From contig NC_089853.1 in the NCBI RefSeq assembly GCF_036373705.1, forward strand, positions 4,007,405-4,071,404: 64,000 nucleotides of DNA, in the 5' to 3' direction. This document shows, one piece after another, positions 36,601 to 51,600 of the stretch (position 1 is the stretch's first letter; every line of letters begins with the position of its first letter). A program made the position numbers and the translations under genes. The notes beneath the pieces were generated by a model. That model did not search any database and had not been told where the DNA came from. It saw nothing but the letters and a program-made list of their open reading frames with translations. The DNA comes from Amia ocellicauda (taxonomy: Eukaryota > Chordata > Actinopteri > Amiiformes > Amiidae).

Positions 36601-39600
36601 TCCGTGAAGAGATGCGCCGGGCTTCTCGTTTTCTTTCATTAGCGATGCAGAAGTGGCAAAACTGTGTAACGCAGTCTGGTGCACGTTGTGTTGGAACCTC
36701 TCTCTGAACTGTGCCGAAATAATGCTGTCGCATACGACAAAAAACGAGCTTATAGCGTGTTGCTATCGGATGCCGCACTGCGAAGCATTAGCAGTTTTAA
36801 TGAGGTGATTGAACCCACAGCTAAAAAGGCTTAACTGCTATAGGAGAGGAAAGCAAATCCTTATTGAAGTCATATCACCTGCTTACAGGCTTGTGTTTGC
36901 TCTAACTCACCCCTCCAATTGCAGGTGTGGAATTTGCGGCTCGGGGTCTGTGCAAGGACATTAACTGCTCACAACGGCCCTGTTTGGTCAATTGTCCTTC
37001 GAAACAGTATTCTTCTTAGTGGGTCACAAGACAAAACCGTAAGTAAGACACTCAGTAAGACTCTGGCTTACAATAGCTACAGTGAAAGGACCCTTGCATT
37101 AAAGGGAAGTTAATTAAATAATGCTTCAGTAAGACATAGATACTGCCACACAGTATTTTTAAACATTTTTGCTTTTTTTGTTTTTTTTAGCTGTAACCCT
37201 CTCATAACCCAGAAGAAACGCATGCTCCTGTAAATATAACAAAACAACACTGATAATATGTGCTGTATAACTTTTAAAATGGAAATAAGGGATATGTTGA
37301 ACTGAGCTGAAAACAGCTGATAAAATATTTCACCTTAAAATAATCTCTGCGTGATGAACTACATTAATGAATCTGACAGAAAGGAGATTCATAAAAAATA
37401 AACTTTAGCTTGGTTTTACTTTGACTTTACATTATTGTGTATTAGTCAGATATGTGCTTGAGTGCAGCGATGTTAATTTCCCTGGACATTTGTGGCAGCT
37501 GTCAGATGTCACTAATTATACCCTTAAGAGCGGTTTTAAGTCCAAGAAACAAGATTATTATTATTTTATTTATCATGTGAAGGTTATGTGTCCATCATAC
37601 CACAGACTGCCTTCCTTTACTAAAATGTGTTATATATTTGTAAAAAACATATTGCACCTCTTTTAACTCTTAGTTTTGCCTTTAAATGTCCCTCCTGCAA
37701 TATATTTGATCTCCATTTAAGTAGGAGTTCTGGTCTGTCACATGTCACATTATAATTCTCAATTACACTCATTGTAGGACAATTAGAGTCTGACTCAAAG
37801 GGAAACAATCTGCTTTCAGATTGTGTGCACCTCTGTGTGTGTGTATTCAGCAGTCCGGTAAATTTAAAACTCTAATTTTGTTGTAATAAGACATTAAAAC
37901 ATTCCCATAATTCACACCGGTAGATAGAATGAAGAGACAAAATTAATTATTTTTCATATCAAGCTCCACTTTTTGGAGCTGACACTTGATGTATTCTTGA
38001 CAGGCTGAGAAATGCTAATTGGCCATGCAGCTTCAGCATTCCCATTGCATGCATAATACAATATTTATGATATTAGCTCATTTGAAAAGATAAATCATCA
38101 CTGTGACCTCTTGGCTATTTCCAAAGTTCCTATTTTTCACAGTGAAATATCACTTTCTATTACCCCCATTTTTGACAGCATTAAAAAAGTAATTTTCTTC
38201 CACTACTCCCAGGTGTGATTGATCCCGAACATTTTACTCTGAGACTGGGTAGATTCATTGCTTCTGACATAATTAAATTAAAATTATCAATAGACACTTA
38301 GAAAAATGAAGAAGCCGTGCTACTCGAGGCATGGTCATTTCAGCAGATTAAATTACCAACCTGGACATATATTGAATCTGCGAGAATGGTAAGGTCTTGG
38401 GAACACAAGAACTTGCAAAGATATATTCCCTCTGGTGCTTCCATTTAATGATTTCTTTTTTCAGTTTGCCTGTATTCTGCATTTCAAATCCTTGTTCCAC
38501 AAGTGAGGACTGACAACTCATAAAGGCCTCCTTCTCAACCAAGCATTACCTTATTGCTATGCTAATGACAGCAGGAAAGCGAATTCAATATACCTCTTTA
38601 TGCATTTTGTATCACACCCAATTAAATCATGGCCCTTATGATCTGAACAAGTAATGCCATTGAATTTCCCTCCCTTGCTTCTTACGTTTGGTTGACATGA
38701 ATGTGTGAAGGCTATCTGCTTAACTACAATATATTTTCAAATCATGTTAACTGAATTACATCAACCGTGGAACAACACAGTTCTACGTGGTTCAGCTTCT
38801 GAAAAACAAGCATTTTTGTTTTGTTGTTGATGTGATGTGTTTGTGCATCAGTTAGGCTCCACATTCATAATTTCAGTCTGTCGATCATATAGTTTTGAGC
38901 AAGGCTAAATTACCATTCTGAAAATGATCACTCACTGTGCACACACACATTAATGAACAGCAATAGTTCCCAGCTGACAAAATGTTACTGAGATGGCATT
39001 CCTGCTGTGACCCGAAATGATTATTTTCAGCTCAAATACATTGTTTTAAATGAGTATTTTTGAATATTTGAAATGAGAGTGCGGTAAGTGTGACTTCCAG
39101 CATGCAAGTGAAGAGGACTTCTTATCAGTAATTGACACATTTCATGCAAACATCCTTTACATTTGTGTCTGTGTGGCGGCCTAGTGTTTTAAGGGAATCC
39201 ACTGGCTGTGTCAACAGTGGGATTAATGTAGGCAGTCAATAGTCTCCTTAATGTTTCATATGAAAAAAAACACACATTACCCTGTCCATATACAATGGTT
39301 AACCACTTAAAAATGGCTACGAGTGAGAATTAACACTTCTGAATTGGATGGTTTGAAACCTGCTTTAGAGAATATAAAGTAACATCTGAATTGCAAATTC
39401 ATTTTGATCTCTCCGCTCTCCTCTACCTCTGTCTATGGGAATATGTTTTCGGTACCACAAAGGCATTTCTTATACAGCTCACTGCTATTAGGTCTTTGCT
39501 TTTATTTTCTAGGAGCAGAACCTATGGTTGGTTCCAATTTGGAGATCTGTCTCAGCTGCTATTAGCACTCAGTCTCACTTACCGATTGTCTAATAAATGT

Positions 39601-42600
39601 TGACATCAAATCCACTGGCAATCTGTTCCCCATTGAGGCCACTGTTTTAGAGATAAAGCAAAAGCTCTTACTAGAGCAAACTCGGTACCGTGCCTTGCTC
39701 AAGGGTACAACAGCAGTGTCCCCCACCTGGGACTGAACCCACAACCCTCTGCTACAGGGTCCAGAACCCACACCATGACTCCACACTGCTGCCCATGTAG
39801 TAGTAAGAACACCCCCACACAAACACACACACGCACACACGCATGCATGCACAATCACACATACACACAAACACACACAGAGGCACATGCATGCAATCAC
39901 AAACACACACATACACACATTAATCCATCTTGCTGCAAGGTTAAGGGTACACAGAGCATCCTGTAGCTACAGTTAACAATGTTTTTGTTATTTTAGTCTC
40001 CATACTAAAGTGGAGTTTTGCAATTTCCTGTGTTTTGCAGGCCAAAGTTTGGGATTTAAGACACTGCACACTGCTGCAGACACTGCAGGGTCACACTCAG
40101 GCTGTCTTTGCTGTGGATCAAGACACAGAAGCACAGAGAGCCTTCACGGGATCGGCAGATAAGGTAGTCAGTTGGCATCTGCCATTTCAATTTGAGTTTA
40201 ATTGATAAACTATATAATTGATCATTAAGAAACAAAATGCAAGTGCTACAAATCGTGGCTTTGGTCCCCTTGAAGCAACTCAAAACTGCAGTCATGGTCT
40301 TCTCTCATTAGCTTGAAGACTAACTGAGCGCAAAGAAATTTGGTGTTGTGATAGATTTTTAAAAACATAAAAAACCCACTCATTTTACAGTTCTGTAGTT
40401 TTATTCCTGATTCAACTGTCTTGTTAGTGTTTAGGACTAATGCTCACAGCAAATCAAACTCGGCAAGACAGATTGTCTTAGCAAGGCATTGCCTCTTGGT
40501 TAGCATACTTTCACACTTGGTGGCATTTATGACAAGGCTTGGTTTTAGGGAGCCTTGAGAAATTTCTTAACTCTCTTTGATAGCTTACCACTTAAAGGGA
40601 ACTGGCTAAGAATACATATTAAAACAATTATTCACTCAAAACCGGGCCTAAGTTAAAGCACAAACCAGAGACGGAAGAGACGGAACTCATGATAAAACTG
40701 AACGCCCCTGTTAAACATCTTAATCTTATTTTGGGGTATTACCTTGACTTATTTAAGCCTGTAAAAGCATTGCATTTTCTTAATTGGAACTGCAGTATGT
40801 AATGCTTACAAACATCCAAATCTACGAAACAAATTAATGCCGTTAAATCTGCACCTAAAACCAAGGTTTTTGAACCCCCCGAAAAACTGTTTAATAGACT
40901 CTTGAACTGCAGATTTTTTTTTAATGCAAATGTCAAAGATAATATTGTTTTGTGACAGTCCAGGTATGTTCGTTCTTTCGCTGAGTAACGATGACTACTT
41001 AATAAGTTGAAAGCTTTCTGATTCAAAGCATTAGCAGACTTTCATATTTTGAGTGGAATCATTCTTTCTCTCTTGTTTGCCTTGCCTTGACATTTATGTG
41101 CCCTTTAATTCATTCATGACTGCTTGACATTTAAGCACTCTTTGCATTTCCTAGCTACTTCTCTCAGGCCTTCTTGATCTTGTGTCCATGATTTCCACTT
41201 ACCTTGCTTGATCATTTAGTTTTTTTTAAGTGCCAAGATCTGTTTATCCTTCTGGATCGTTCCCAAACAACTCAAGCCCAAAGAAAACTGCAATATACCC
41301 AGCAAACACAGAAAAGTTGCCTTATATCCTATATATAAATAATGTTGACTTCAGATAAGACGGCAATACAGTGAAAAGCGTGTGTGTCTATAACCAGTCT
41401 CAAGGTGAAGACGCATTATGATGGTTACATGTTTTTCGACATAGTTGACAGACTGCTAATCGTGTTCTGACAACAGCAGCGTTCGCCACCTGTCATCCAC
41501 GTTCATTCATGTCCTGATGAAGTTTTATTGCTCATATGGTGTATATTTGTTTTATTAATTCGGATGGGAAAGGGTGAACTCAAGCACGGCTGTATTTCAG
41601 GAAGGTACAGGGAGGAAATGGAAAGAAATAAAAACCTACGGACCCAGAGATAGGCGAGGCATTGGCTGTGATTGCCGTTGCCTTTTTTGTGTATTCTGCA
41701 CACACGTGGGCTGGCAGGACTGCAGTCTCGCACTTCATACTGTGTACATCGACGTCCTGGAGTATGGAGTGTGCCATTAATTAGGCGACTAAGCAGGAGA
41801 TGGAAAAAGTACCGGTTGGTCTTTCACCAAATAACCCCTCCCACCCTCCCCTCATCGATGCAGTTCAAAGCAAGAGCATATTAAATAATTATAGCTCCCA
41901 CCTTTGATGTGGTGCGTCAGTGCGACTGCAGTTACTGTGGAGGGGAGGCAGAGGGACTTGTTATCTCTTGGGCTCGCTGGGGTAAAAAATAGGTCTGCCC
42001 TTAGGAGGGGTACAGTAATTGGCAATAACATTTGCATTTGGATATTAGCATCGAGAGACACTCGCCTTTCCTTTCATATGTGATTATGAGGAGTATCCGT
42101 TTGCCGTTGGTGTGATGAGTGAATGAGGGTTTAATGTTTTCACATCCTAAATACTTTACAATGCGAAGAAAGTGTAATAACATTTATATTGGCTATACTG
42201 TTTCTTTTGTTGTAAGTCACGGTGGACGGGTGCTTTGCTGGTGGAGAGTTGTGGGAAAGTGTTGCTTTTATATTACAGGACTACTAATTGTCTGGAAGGT
42301 CATATGTAAATGATTGAATTAAAAGCTAATGTGTATAGACATATGGTGTATGTTCAGATGGCTCCCCAGTTAGATTTAAGGGACAGGGACATACTGTTGA
42401 TCGGTATTATGTGATATTACGTCTCATGTTTTAATCTCACTTATAGATAGTCCCCTATAAGAAAGAGTATCACGCTTATAAGGCCTTGTAACTGTGGGAA
42501 ACAGCATGACATTTTTATTTCATTCTCCAGATTTTCTCAAACAAATGTTATAATGAAATATTGCATCAATCTCATAGTTAACACTGGCTGAAGTCTTCTC

Positions 42601-45600
42601 CTGTTTGGAGGGATGGGGTTTTTATCTGTCACATGAATGTAATCTTTCTAAAAAGATGTAAAAACTCATAAACTGATGGATAAATTCTTTTTCTTTTTAC
42701 GAGCTTTGATAAACAAATTAGTTGAGATGGCATACATCAGCCCAGACCATATATCCGTTCACATGGCATAAGCACAAGCACTCTTTCAGAAGGTTCCTGA
42801 TAATGGCTGCCTAGGGTAGAATTATGTTGTATCTATAAAGGGAATAGGAGACTGTCTCTCGAGTGAAATAGATGTGAAATACACACCTACTCCAACAATT
42901 TGGACCTGATTTACAAGCCATTCTTTCACTGGGATGCTATACTACAAGCTTGTTTATTACTAGGCCGTCCAAGGGGGAATCTGGCTACTGCGAGCCAGTA
43001 CAGTGCTGTCAGCAAGAAATTGACATATTGCTGAGGACACATTTTGCTCCTATTCTGGCTGTTTTTCCCTCAGATTTTCCAAATCCGTCTTTTGAAAACT
43101 GAACCGCCTTCTCTTTTGTTATAAAGACGCCTGGGGGGGAAAATATTTAGTTCTGTAACTCTATTGACTAATCCCTTTCCGTACATAGGAGTTTAGTTTA
43201 TTTCCCCAACATATATTAGGATACAAACGTCCATTTACAAATCCACATTCCTCAAAAGCCTTTCAGACGCTATCGTAATTGGAGAGATTACAAAAAGGCA
43301 GAAGAGGTTAAAGTGTTTGGCTTTGTTTGAAATCCGTCAGTGAAGGGAATGAAAAACAGATACTTGGATACATGCAGATATGATTAGGAGGATGTGTGTT
43401 TACTCATCGTGGCTTATAGTTGAATATCTATCTAGTTCCCCATCTGCAGTTCACCAGAGACTTATAAAAGAACCAAGAAATCAGATCCCCTCCAACAGAG
43501 TGAAATAACTCGTTAAAGGAAGTTTTTAAACCACCATTCTTTTCCAACGTTTTCCCCATGAATGACAGAGCAACAAATTGAAACTGGGTCCAGGGGAAGT
43601 AAAGTCCCTTTGGAGCTAGCCTGTGTATGTTTATAAAGAATCCAGCTAGAAAACAGCCCTAAGATGAATCTTTGACATCTGAAGGTGAAAAGAATCATTG
43701 TATCCTCCAGGATGAATTGTTAGGCCTGTCTATTCAAGTGCTCAGGGATGAAAAATGTATCTCGGCTGAAGTTAAAGAGCATTGGAGTGAGCTAATAGGG
43801 CAATGACTCCATTCAAGGCCACAGTTAATGAACTGCTTTAACGTATAATCTCATCCCTCAATTAGGATCTTCTTATGAAGTTATGGAAATGGCCTGCGAG
43901 CGAGGCCGCACAACAACAGAGATGCCATTCGAAGGAGCTCGTAGAGACGGATTTCTTGCTCTTCGGGAAGGAGGGAATGGGAGGAGGCGATGTGTAACGA
44001 TGGCTCGGGTCTTAATATGCAAGACAGAAGCACCCGGAGCCAAACTTGGAGGACATACACAGTGTGCAGGAAATTGATGGTGCAAGACACTGTTTAATAA
44101 TGTATGTGGAGCTCAATGCGTTACAGGATGGGTAGCCAAACAAATCTGGCCTTGGATTACAAAAGGGACTCAGAAGGAAAGTTAATGTACCATGTGTGCG
44201 ATGGCAGAAACTGTGAAGCCGCCTCTAATGTGGTGGCACCCAGCATACAAATCTGCAAGGTCAATGGTGCTGCAAGTGCCAACGCCATGAAATTGGAACA
44301 GCAATCTTAGGGCTCAGTTCATAAAGTTTTAACTTCCACGTGCGGTGTACTTTTTTATCGCTCCGTTTCCTTTCTTCGGGGAGGCGTCCCCGCGGTTTCT
44401 ATTCCAGCCCTGTGAAGGACATGCTTTCTGCCGATCATTTGTGTTGTTTATATCGTATTTCAGGCAGGACTGGTAGGGTATTCATTCATCACCGTTAGTG
44501 TCATTTGGTGAATATCGTGCATAGTTTAAAATGGAATCCGTAGTTGTAAAAGTATATCTATTTAGATTGTTTTACACCTTTTTGCTGTTGTTGTATTCAG
44601 GCATCAAATATATATTTAGATTTGTTTTAGTCCACATCTGTTTCCACAGCATTCAGTTTTGCGTGGTGAGCGTACCTCAGGTTTTTAATTTGTTTTTAAT
44701 TTAATGGAGAAGTGGTTGAACACTGTATGATGCTTGTTGTGTTTTCACTTCAGCTGCTTTTTTAATCTCAAGTGAATGTCATTTTCATAATAATTAAGTA
44801 GAGTTTAAGAAAATCCTTACAATGAACAGTTGAAATGTATTATGGAAAAAAGGCAGTTCTAAAAATGAAAAGTTTCTCCAAGTGTGTCTTTATATCCTGG
44901 GGGTTGTGTTGATGTGAACATCTTGACTGAAGTGTAAAATTGTTGTTGACTACTTATGAGTGTTTATTCAGGGTTATTTTGGTGATATTCTAGAAAACTG
45001 GATCTTTGCAGGAATTGTTGGGCCCTTTTGTTCTCTGAGGGGCAGCCTCCCTTTAGAGAATCTCGACTTATATATTTTTTTCTGTTATTTTAAATAAGAT
45101 CTAAAATTCAGCCGTGCTCCATTGATAAGAGTGAACAATCCTTTAACTGCAAAGGTTAAATAATGAGTGTAAAAACATCCTGTGGGGAGGAAAACTTAAA
45201 CTGCTGATGGCAAAGTGAAAACACTATGTGTGTCATCTCCATGGCTGTTTAATGGCAGGCGAGATAACCACACTGTAAAGAGCTTTTAACCGTGTTCAGA
45301 TTTTCTCTCCTTCTTTTTTTCGGTCTCTGCACAGTGTGAGCAAAGATAACCTTGCTGTAATAGCATTTCAAAGGAGAGATAGTTGAATTTGGTAGATTAC
45401 TGGTAGCTGATCATCAAACAAATCTTTCTCATTGCTTTGTACGGCTTGATCCCGAAGCCTGTGAAAGCGCATCGAAAGACCATAAATCTGAAACGACGCC
45501 GTATGGATGCCATGCTGTACTACGGATGTACATATTTGTATGCACTGTTAAATTGAACTTAATCTCTTGGCACCAGGTCCAGATTTTTCACTTACACTTT

Positions 45601-48600
45601 TTTACCCCCATTATGCTGATAAGGTCTGCACTCCGGTAAGGTTAGTAAATCACACCCCTGGCAGGACTTGACACTTTAATTTTGGTTCCCGGGAAATAAA
45701 CATCCTCTGTAGCAGGTTTTGTAGGGGAACTCTTACAAATGGTAGTAATTTTCTTGAAAGAGCAAAATAAAAGTTGGTATCAATTCATTATGCAGATAAT
45801 GGTTAAATGGGAAATATAACCGTAAAGGGCTGTAGTGTTTCTTGTATTGGAAGGTTAATGGGATTTTAGACTCTTTTTCATCTCAACTTATGGGTATTTC
45901 TGTGTTAAAAATATATTACAGTCAAGGCTGATTAAATCAAGACTTCAGATCTTGATACTGGGCTTTCACTTGTAGGAGCAACTGTCCTTTGACAAAACAT
46001 AAAGCCACCGTCAAATTCTGTTATTTGCAATTGGTGGGTGGGTGTCAGTTTTTATCTTATCCAGGCATTAAAGCACCTTGGAGATTTGTGTTTTTTATTG
46101 CTTTTCTAACAAGTGAATTATTGCTGGACAAAGTCATTAACTGAATCAGCATGCATCTGTGGATTCTTTGCAATAGCGGATTGATAAAAAAATTAAATTG
46201 CACAATATTTTCTGCTTAAACGTGCGATGCACTATTTAAAACACTGCTGTGTTTGGGGTTCTAACTTGGCAACTGTCCTTGTGAGTGCAGAGGACGTGAT
46301 TTCAGTACTAACAAGAACACCAAAATAGATTTTTAACTTCTTCATCAAAGAGTTGTAAGGCAGTTGATACATTTGTAGGGAGATTATCAATGAGCTTTGA
46401 TGGATATTTCATCTCCATGAAATAAATAAAAATAATATCAGCTAATCCACTACGGGTTTCTTTTCTTCTTGGAATATTAAGCAGGATTATACTGTTGTTT
46501 ACACAAGACTGGTCTGGCCTCAAATTATTGTAAAAAGCTGCAGAATGCAGAAGCCCTCAGACAGTAACAGAAACATGAATGACATGATGTATTCATTTAA
46601 TTTGGTTTTCCTTTGAAGAATATGCATTTGGTGTCATGCCTTATAATGAACACATAAAGTAAAGTAAGTGGTAATTGATGTTTGCTTGCATTGGCATTAT
46701 TTTATGCTGTATTGCTAGGTTTAACAAAGCAAATAAACCACTAGTGTAACATTTCAGAGTCACATTAAATGTTATCAGAGAAAGTAATTTACAAAAATGC
46801 AATATTTGCTACATTTTCTGAGCAATCTACTGTGAAAGTGAACTGCACATTGGTTTGTTTTTCTGTAAAACTGCATTGATAAACTTATAAAGGCACCAAT
46901 TATCAGTTTTAGTTGCAGTAAAATGCGTGCCATGATTGGCAGCATGCGTCAGTCCTTATTATGTGGTTATTACAACAAGTAATTTAGACTAAAACTTCAA
47001 TGTTTACCATCCGGAGATAAGTGTACATTCCAAAAGGTTTGTGTATCCAGAAAAAGAATAATTGCTTTGCAGGCATCAGCATAGCTAATTTGTGAGGTAA
47101 TTTGAATTGAGGTGGAAGAATGCTGAAGTAGTTTAAGGTCATTAATTCTACTGGTACAATGGGCTAATGACTGTAACCTTGTGCAGATTCTATCTGCTTG
47201 TTGCATATTAATCATATGACAAAAACATTTACTGAGTGCCTTCGGGCTGTGCTGTCTCTGGGGAGATTCAAGCAGAACTCAGAGATTTGAGTGGCTGCAT
47301 CTTGCCATTTTTCAGACCTAGCGTTATCTCTGTCAAATTCCCGCGGTCTCCATGTATGTTTTCTTACACTCAGAAATTAATGTCATATTCACAAACTGTG
47401 AACTAATTGCTTACTTTCATGTTGTTGCCTTTCTGTCCACTACACCTTTTCACGGCTGACAAGCTGGCAGGCCTTACTGTCAATACCTGCCCATTTGACC
47501 AAATTGTGCAGTCAGGGCTTTTGACATCACAGTTAATGGACTGTTGTTTCTAACAAAGCAATACAATTAAAACATGTTATGGGTTACAGATGTTATTGCA
47601 TTTTATTACATTAACTGGAGATCCTACATTGACCTTTGACCCTGTGAGCCTCAATGACATATGCATGGATTTACAGAACAAAACAACAAGGTTCAGGACA
47701 AAAAAAATGCTTTAATAACCAAGTCACATTTTAGCGGTTCTTCATTACAGACCGTCCCATAATAAAAAATGTCACGGCACAGCAGCATACCAGAACAGCG
47801 TGAAATAGAGCAGTACTACAGTATGATCACGTAGGCAGTCTGTATTAAAATTCAGTGGGTACAGTGAGTTATAACTTCACAAGGAACTTGGCTCTAGTGG
47901 CACCTTTTGTTCATATATTCTGTGCAGCTGTAATGTGTCATGTTATTAAATATCTATAACTATCTATCTGTGTAGGTATCCCTCTATCTATCTTTCTGTC
48001 TGCCATTTTTTAATTTAATCACACCCAATTTAATTGCACCCATTTTAATACCCTGGTATCATAAGCCATCCATAAATGAGGTGATTTTTACAAAAACACA
48101 TCTCCATGCTCCTGGAAAACAGCTAGGCAAATGTAATTACATGTGGACAATCCCCTTGATCCCTTGCCTGCAGTCACTTTTACCAGATCTACAGGTTATA
48201 TTCATTCCTGATAACAAACTGGAAAATGCATGGCGGTATTATGGGCTTATCTCTGTAATACGGCTTCAGAAAGTTGCCTTCCAGTATCTTTAAATGGGTG
48301 TTAGAGCCAGACGTTCATTAGCATCAACTAACAGACGTGGATCGTTCCAGGCAGGGAGATATGCAGAAAGTTCACACTGAATTCTCCACATCTGTCTGTG
48401 TGGGGGCAGTCCGACTTCATGCCAACCATACATTAGTTGCTGTAATAGTTTAATTTTTATAGTGAGGCTGTACTGAACAACAAAACTTATAGGCACTCCA
48501 CTTTGAAATTTCTGAAGCAACCCTTGCTGTAGAATAGTTGATCCAAATATCAATAGGGAGGGAGAAAGGGAGAGGGGGAGAGAGAAAGCTTTCTGGGCTG

Positions 48601-51600
48601 TTTCACCTTTTAAAAAAAGTACAGCAAGGTAAGAATTATAAATTATTTTGTAATTCTCTGGAATAATCCCTTTTTATTGTAACTGTATTATGGTTTAATG
48701 CTCAAATATAACCTTGGTAACTTACAAGAAATAAATACTGAGCATTAAATATTAAAAGAAACCTTCATGAAATGCAAAGTGGCTAATACAAAAAGCACGA
48801 GGGAAATTGGTTTATATTCAAATTAAAATATGCCACTGCGAGAAGAGATTAGACCACAGTACATATTCAAATGCTAATGCAGTACATTTGTTTAAGGACC
48901 ACTGGCCCATATTATTTGACTTTGTACGACTGTCCCAAGTGCTAACTCATGCAGGAGATTAGACCCAGCAGTGTTTGTGTGAATCTGTGAGGGGAATACA
49001 TTTCACTGTGCTGTTACAGGCAGTTTGGTGATCAAGACTAGCAAACAGTAGAAAAAAAATATATGTTTTCAGTCTTGTTCTTATGACCATCTGTGAGGTT
49101 GAGAAACACAGTAATTCATCGCATAGGTGGCCTTCTGCATAATAATGATGACACATTTGTGGGCATAATGGAAAAGGAATTGCGAATAAAAGTTGTTTTA
49201 TGGATACAGGTTAAAATCTGCACCTGCTTTAATCATAAAGACTCTTTAAGGACCGATGATTAATATTTGAGCCGAATATTAACAATTTTTGGGGCTTAAT
49301 TAAAGGGTACATTTAGTTTGAGGGTTGGGTTTAGGTTTGGCTGTTGAATTGTTCAGCATGTTTAAAGAATTAATGTGCACCCAGGCCTTCACATTTATTC
49401 TTGCTAGCATACAAATGTTTAGTTTTCTTCTTTTCTTTGCCTTAACAGATGTAACTAAAAATATATATAAATAAAAAAACACTGTTGATGTAGGGCAAAC
49501 ACAGCTGAAGTAATTAATACGATTTTCACACTTCACAGTTCATAAATTCAGGTAAATGTTGATTGTTTCCCGTTTGATTTCTACAGTCACCACAGTGGCT
49601 GTTTCATGGCAGGAGGCCAGTAAAGCCCTGATGTGTCCCTATCAAATGAATCAGTCAAGTGTAATAAAATCTATCCCTACGGTCTAGCATTTACATGAGG
49701 GCTTAACCAACAAGAAAGCTTCCCATAATGTCTTCGCTGAACTTTCAGGTACACTAAAGCCAAAATACCTTTCTTCATATTACATACTATCAAAGTAATT
49801 GGATAACATTTATTTCTGTTGTCAACCTAAAGAATTCTGTAAAGGTTTACATATACACGACAACTCAGTATATATAATGTCTTAGAAGACAACTGTTGTC
49901 TGGCATCTGAAGAGCTATTCTTGGTGCTTAGAAGACAACTGTTGTCTTATTTATATCTGAAGAGCTATTCTTGGTGCTGAAATGTGATGCTCTCAGTCTG
50001 GATACTGGATAGACACTCCCAGACCTGTAGAAAACCTATCATGTACATTACCAGCCTCCTCCTGCTTTCCATGAATTCAAGCCTGGAGAAAAAATAAAAA
50101 GTGTGGCAGGGAATGTTTTATGTCTCTTGTAAATTACAACCATAGAAATTCAATATGCTTTTGCATTTGTAAATTCCCTCTATAAAAATCAACCTCAAAT
50201 GACGCGAGGGAAAAAAATAGGTGAAGTCATTAAACTGGAACTTAAGTCGATATAAGCTATACTCCAGATAACCAAGCTAATGAAGTAGGAGATAAGCAAT
50301 TTCCAATTTGGTCAGTGCACAATCTTGTAAGATAAGGTGTTAATGGAGTCCACAAGAAAAAAAAAAAAAACCTCTGCAACACTCTTCAATTAAGTGTAGC
50401 TGGCACAAGTTGGCCACAAACTTTGTTTTTGTGTCTGCCTGTTGTTACATCACAAAGCTGTTAAACTGTTGAGTGCACTTCAATTTCAAGGCAACAGGTA
50501 CCCTACCAGGCAGCTGCTTCATGTTTACTCTGCCTGCATGTAAAGTATCCACTCACTTCTGAGGATACAGATTGCTTTTTGTGTTCATTAAACGTGTCTA
50601 CTTGACTGCCCAAGTGTCCAGACATTTCATTCATTTGTATATCTTAGGAAACCATAACATAAAGCGATTCTTCTTCTACTTTCCGGGAACACTTCCGTGT
50701 ACATAAGCTGTTCCTATTTGTTACACCGGCTCAGCCTAGCATACGGATCTCTGTAGAAATAAATAAGACGAGAGACGTGCTGGGAGCTGTTTTTGCGAGG
50801 ACAGGGTTGTCTGATAAATCTTATTAGAGATTCAAATAATGAACCCTCGGTGGCAAAGACGAATGCTGGAGTGCGCCCTCCTCCATCACAGTGCATTACT
50901 CCGATGGCACCAGTGACACCCATGATGCTACGCAAAATACCCACGTTGATGAATGTTCTGGAAGCTTCTGTGTAATTATAATTAATGTAGAATGGGGAAT
51001 AAGGAAATGAGGCATTATAGCTGGAACCAGCTATTAATTTTAATTTTATGCATCAGTTGTTGCATTTCACGGGCCGTAATAAATGGACCGGATTGCGGTG
51101 AGACTCTGCCTCCACTGACAAGACAGTCCTGCTTTAACTCGGCTGTGAAATCTCAGAGATCTGTATTCAGGAAGGGTAAAGAGCGGATGTGTGTGTGTGT
51201 GTGGGGGGGGAGATCGAGGTTGCTTGTGTGTCACCTAATTTCGAGAGCGCCAAATGAGGGAAGGCAAAGAAAATATCACAGACTCATTCTGACCAAAACA
51301 ATCACTCTGCGTCTAGTATTTAGGATAGGCCTATATATTTTTTTAAATTGCAGGGAGGATAAGCACTTAATGTTGTCCTGTGATGCAGATTAAACTTAAC
51401 TTCTCCTCCTAGTGTACAGAGCAAAATGAGGCAGAGAAAAAATAACAATAAGCGACAAAATATACATTTTAAGTGTCGTATATGCTTTTAGAAAGTATAT
51501 ATTATTATCAGGAAGTTTCTGTAACTTTAGAATATCAGGTCATATAACACTTTACTTTTAAAAGAATGTTAATATTACAGTATAGCAATCGTTGTGATAT

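Larger units (their letters stand above)
37039..40040. other. 3-kb intron with one SINE
   Basis: Between WD40 exons. Apart from the SINE-like piece and CA tract at 39.65-39.93 kb I see only AT-rich unique-looking sequence. Confidence 0.4.

Noticed and set aside
43873..44090. Overlapping ORFs open on both strands
   Set aside because: Neither shows codon or family support; simultaneous opening on both strands points to composition.
50992..51393. 133-codon ORF beginning with a signal-peptide-like segment
   Set aside because: A hydrophobic start is common by chance; the rest has no domain, runs through a GT microsatellite and lacks splice context.
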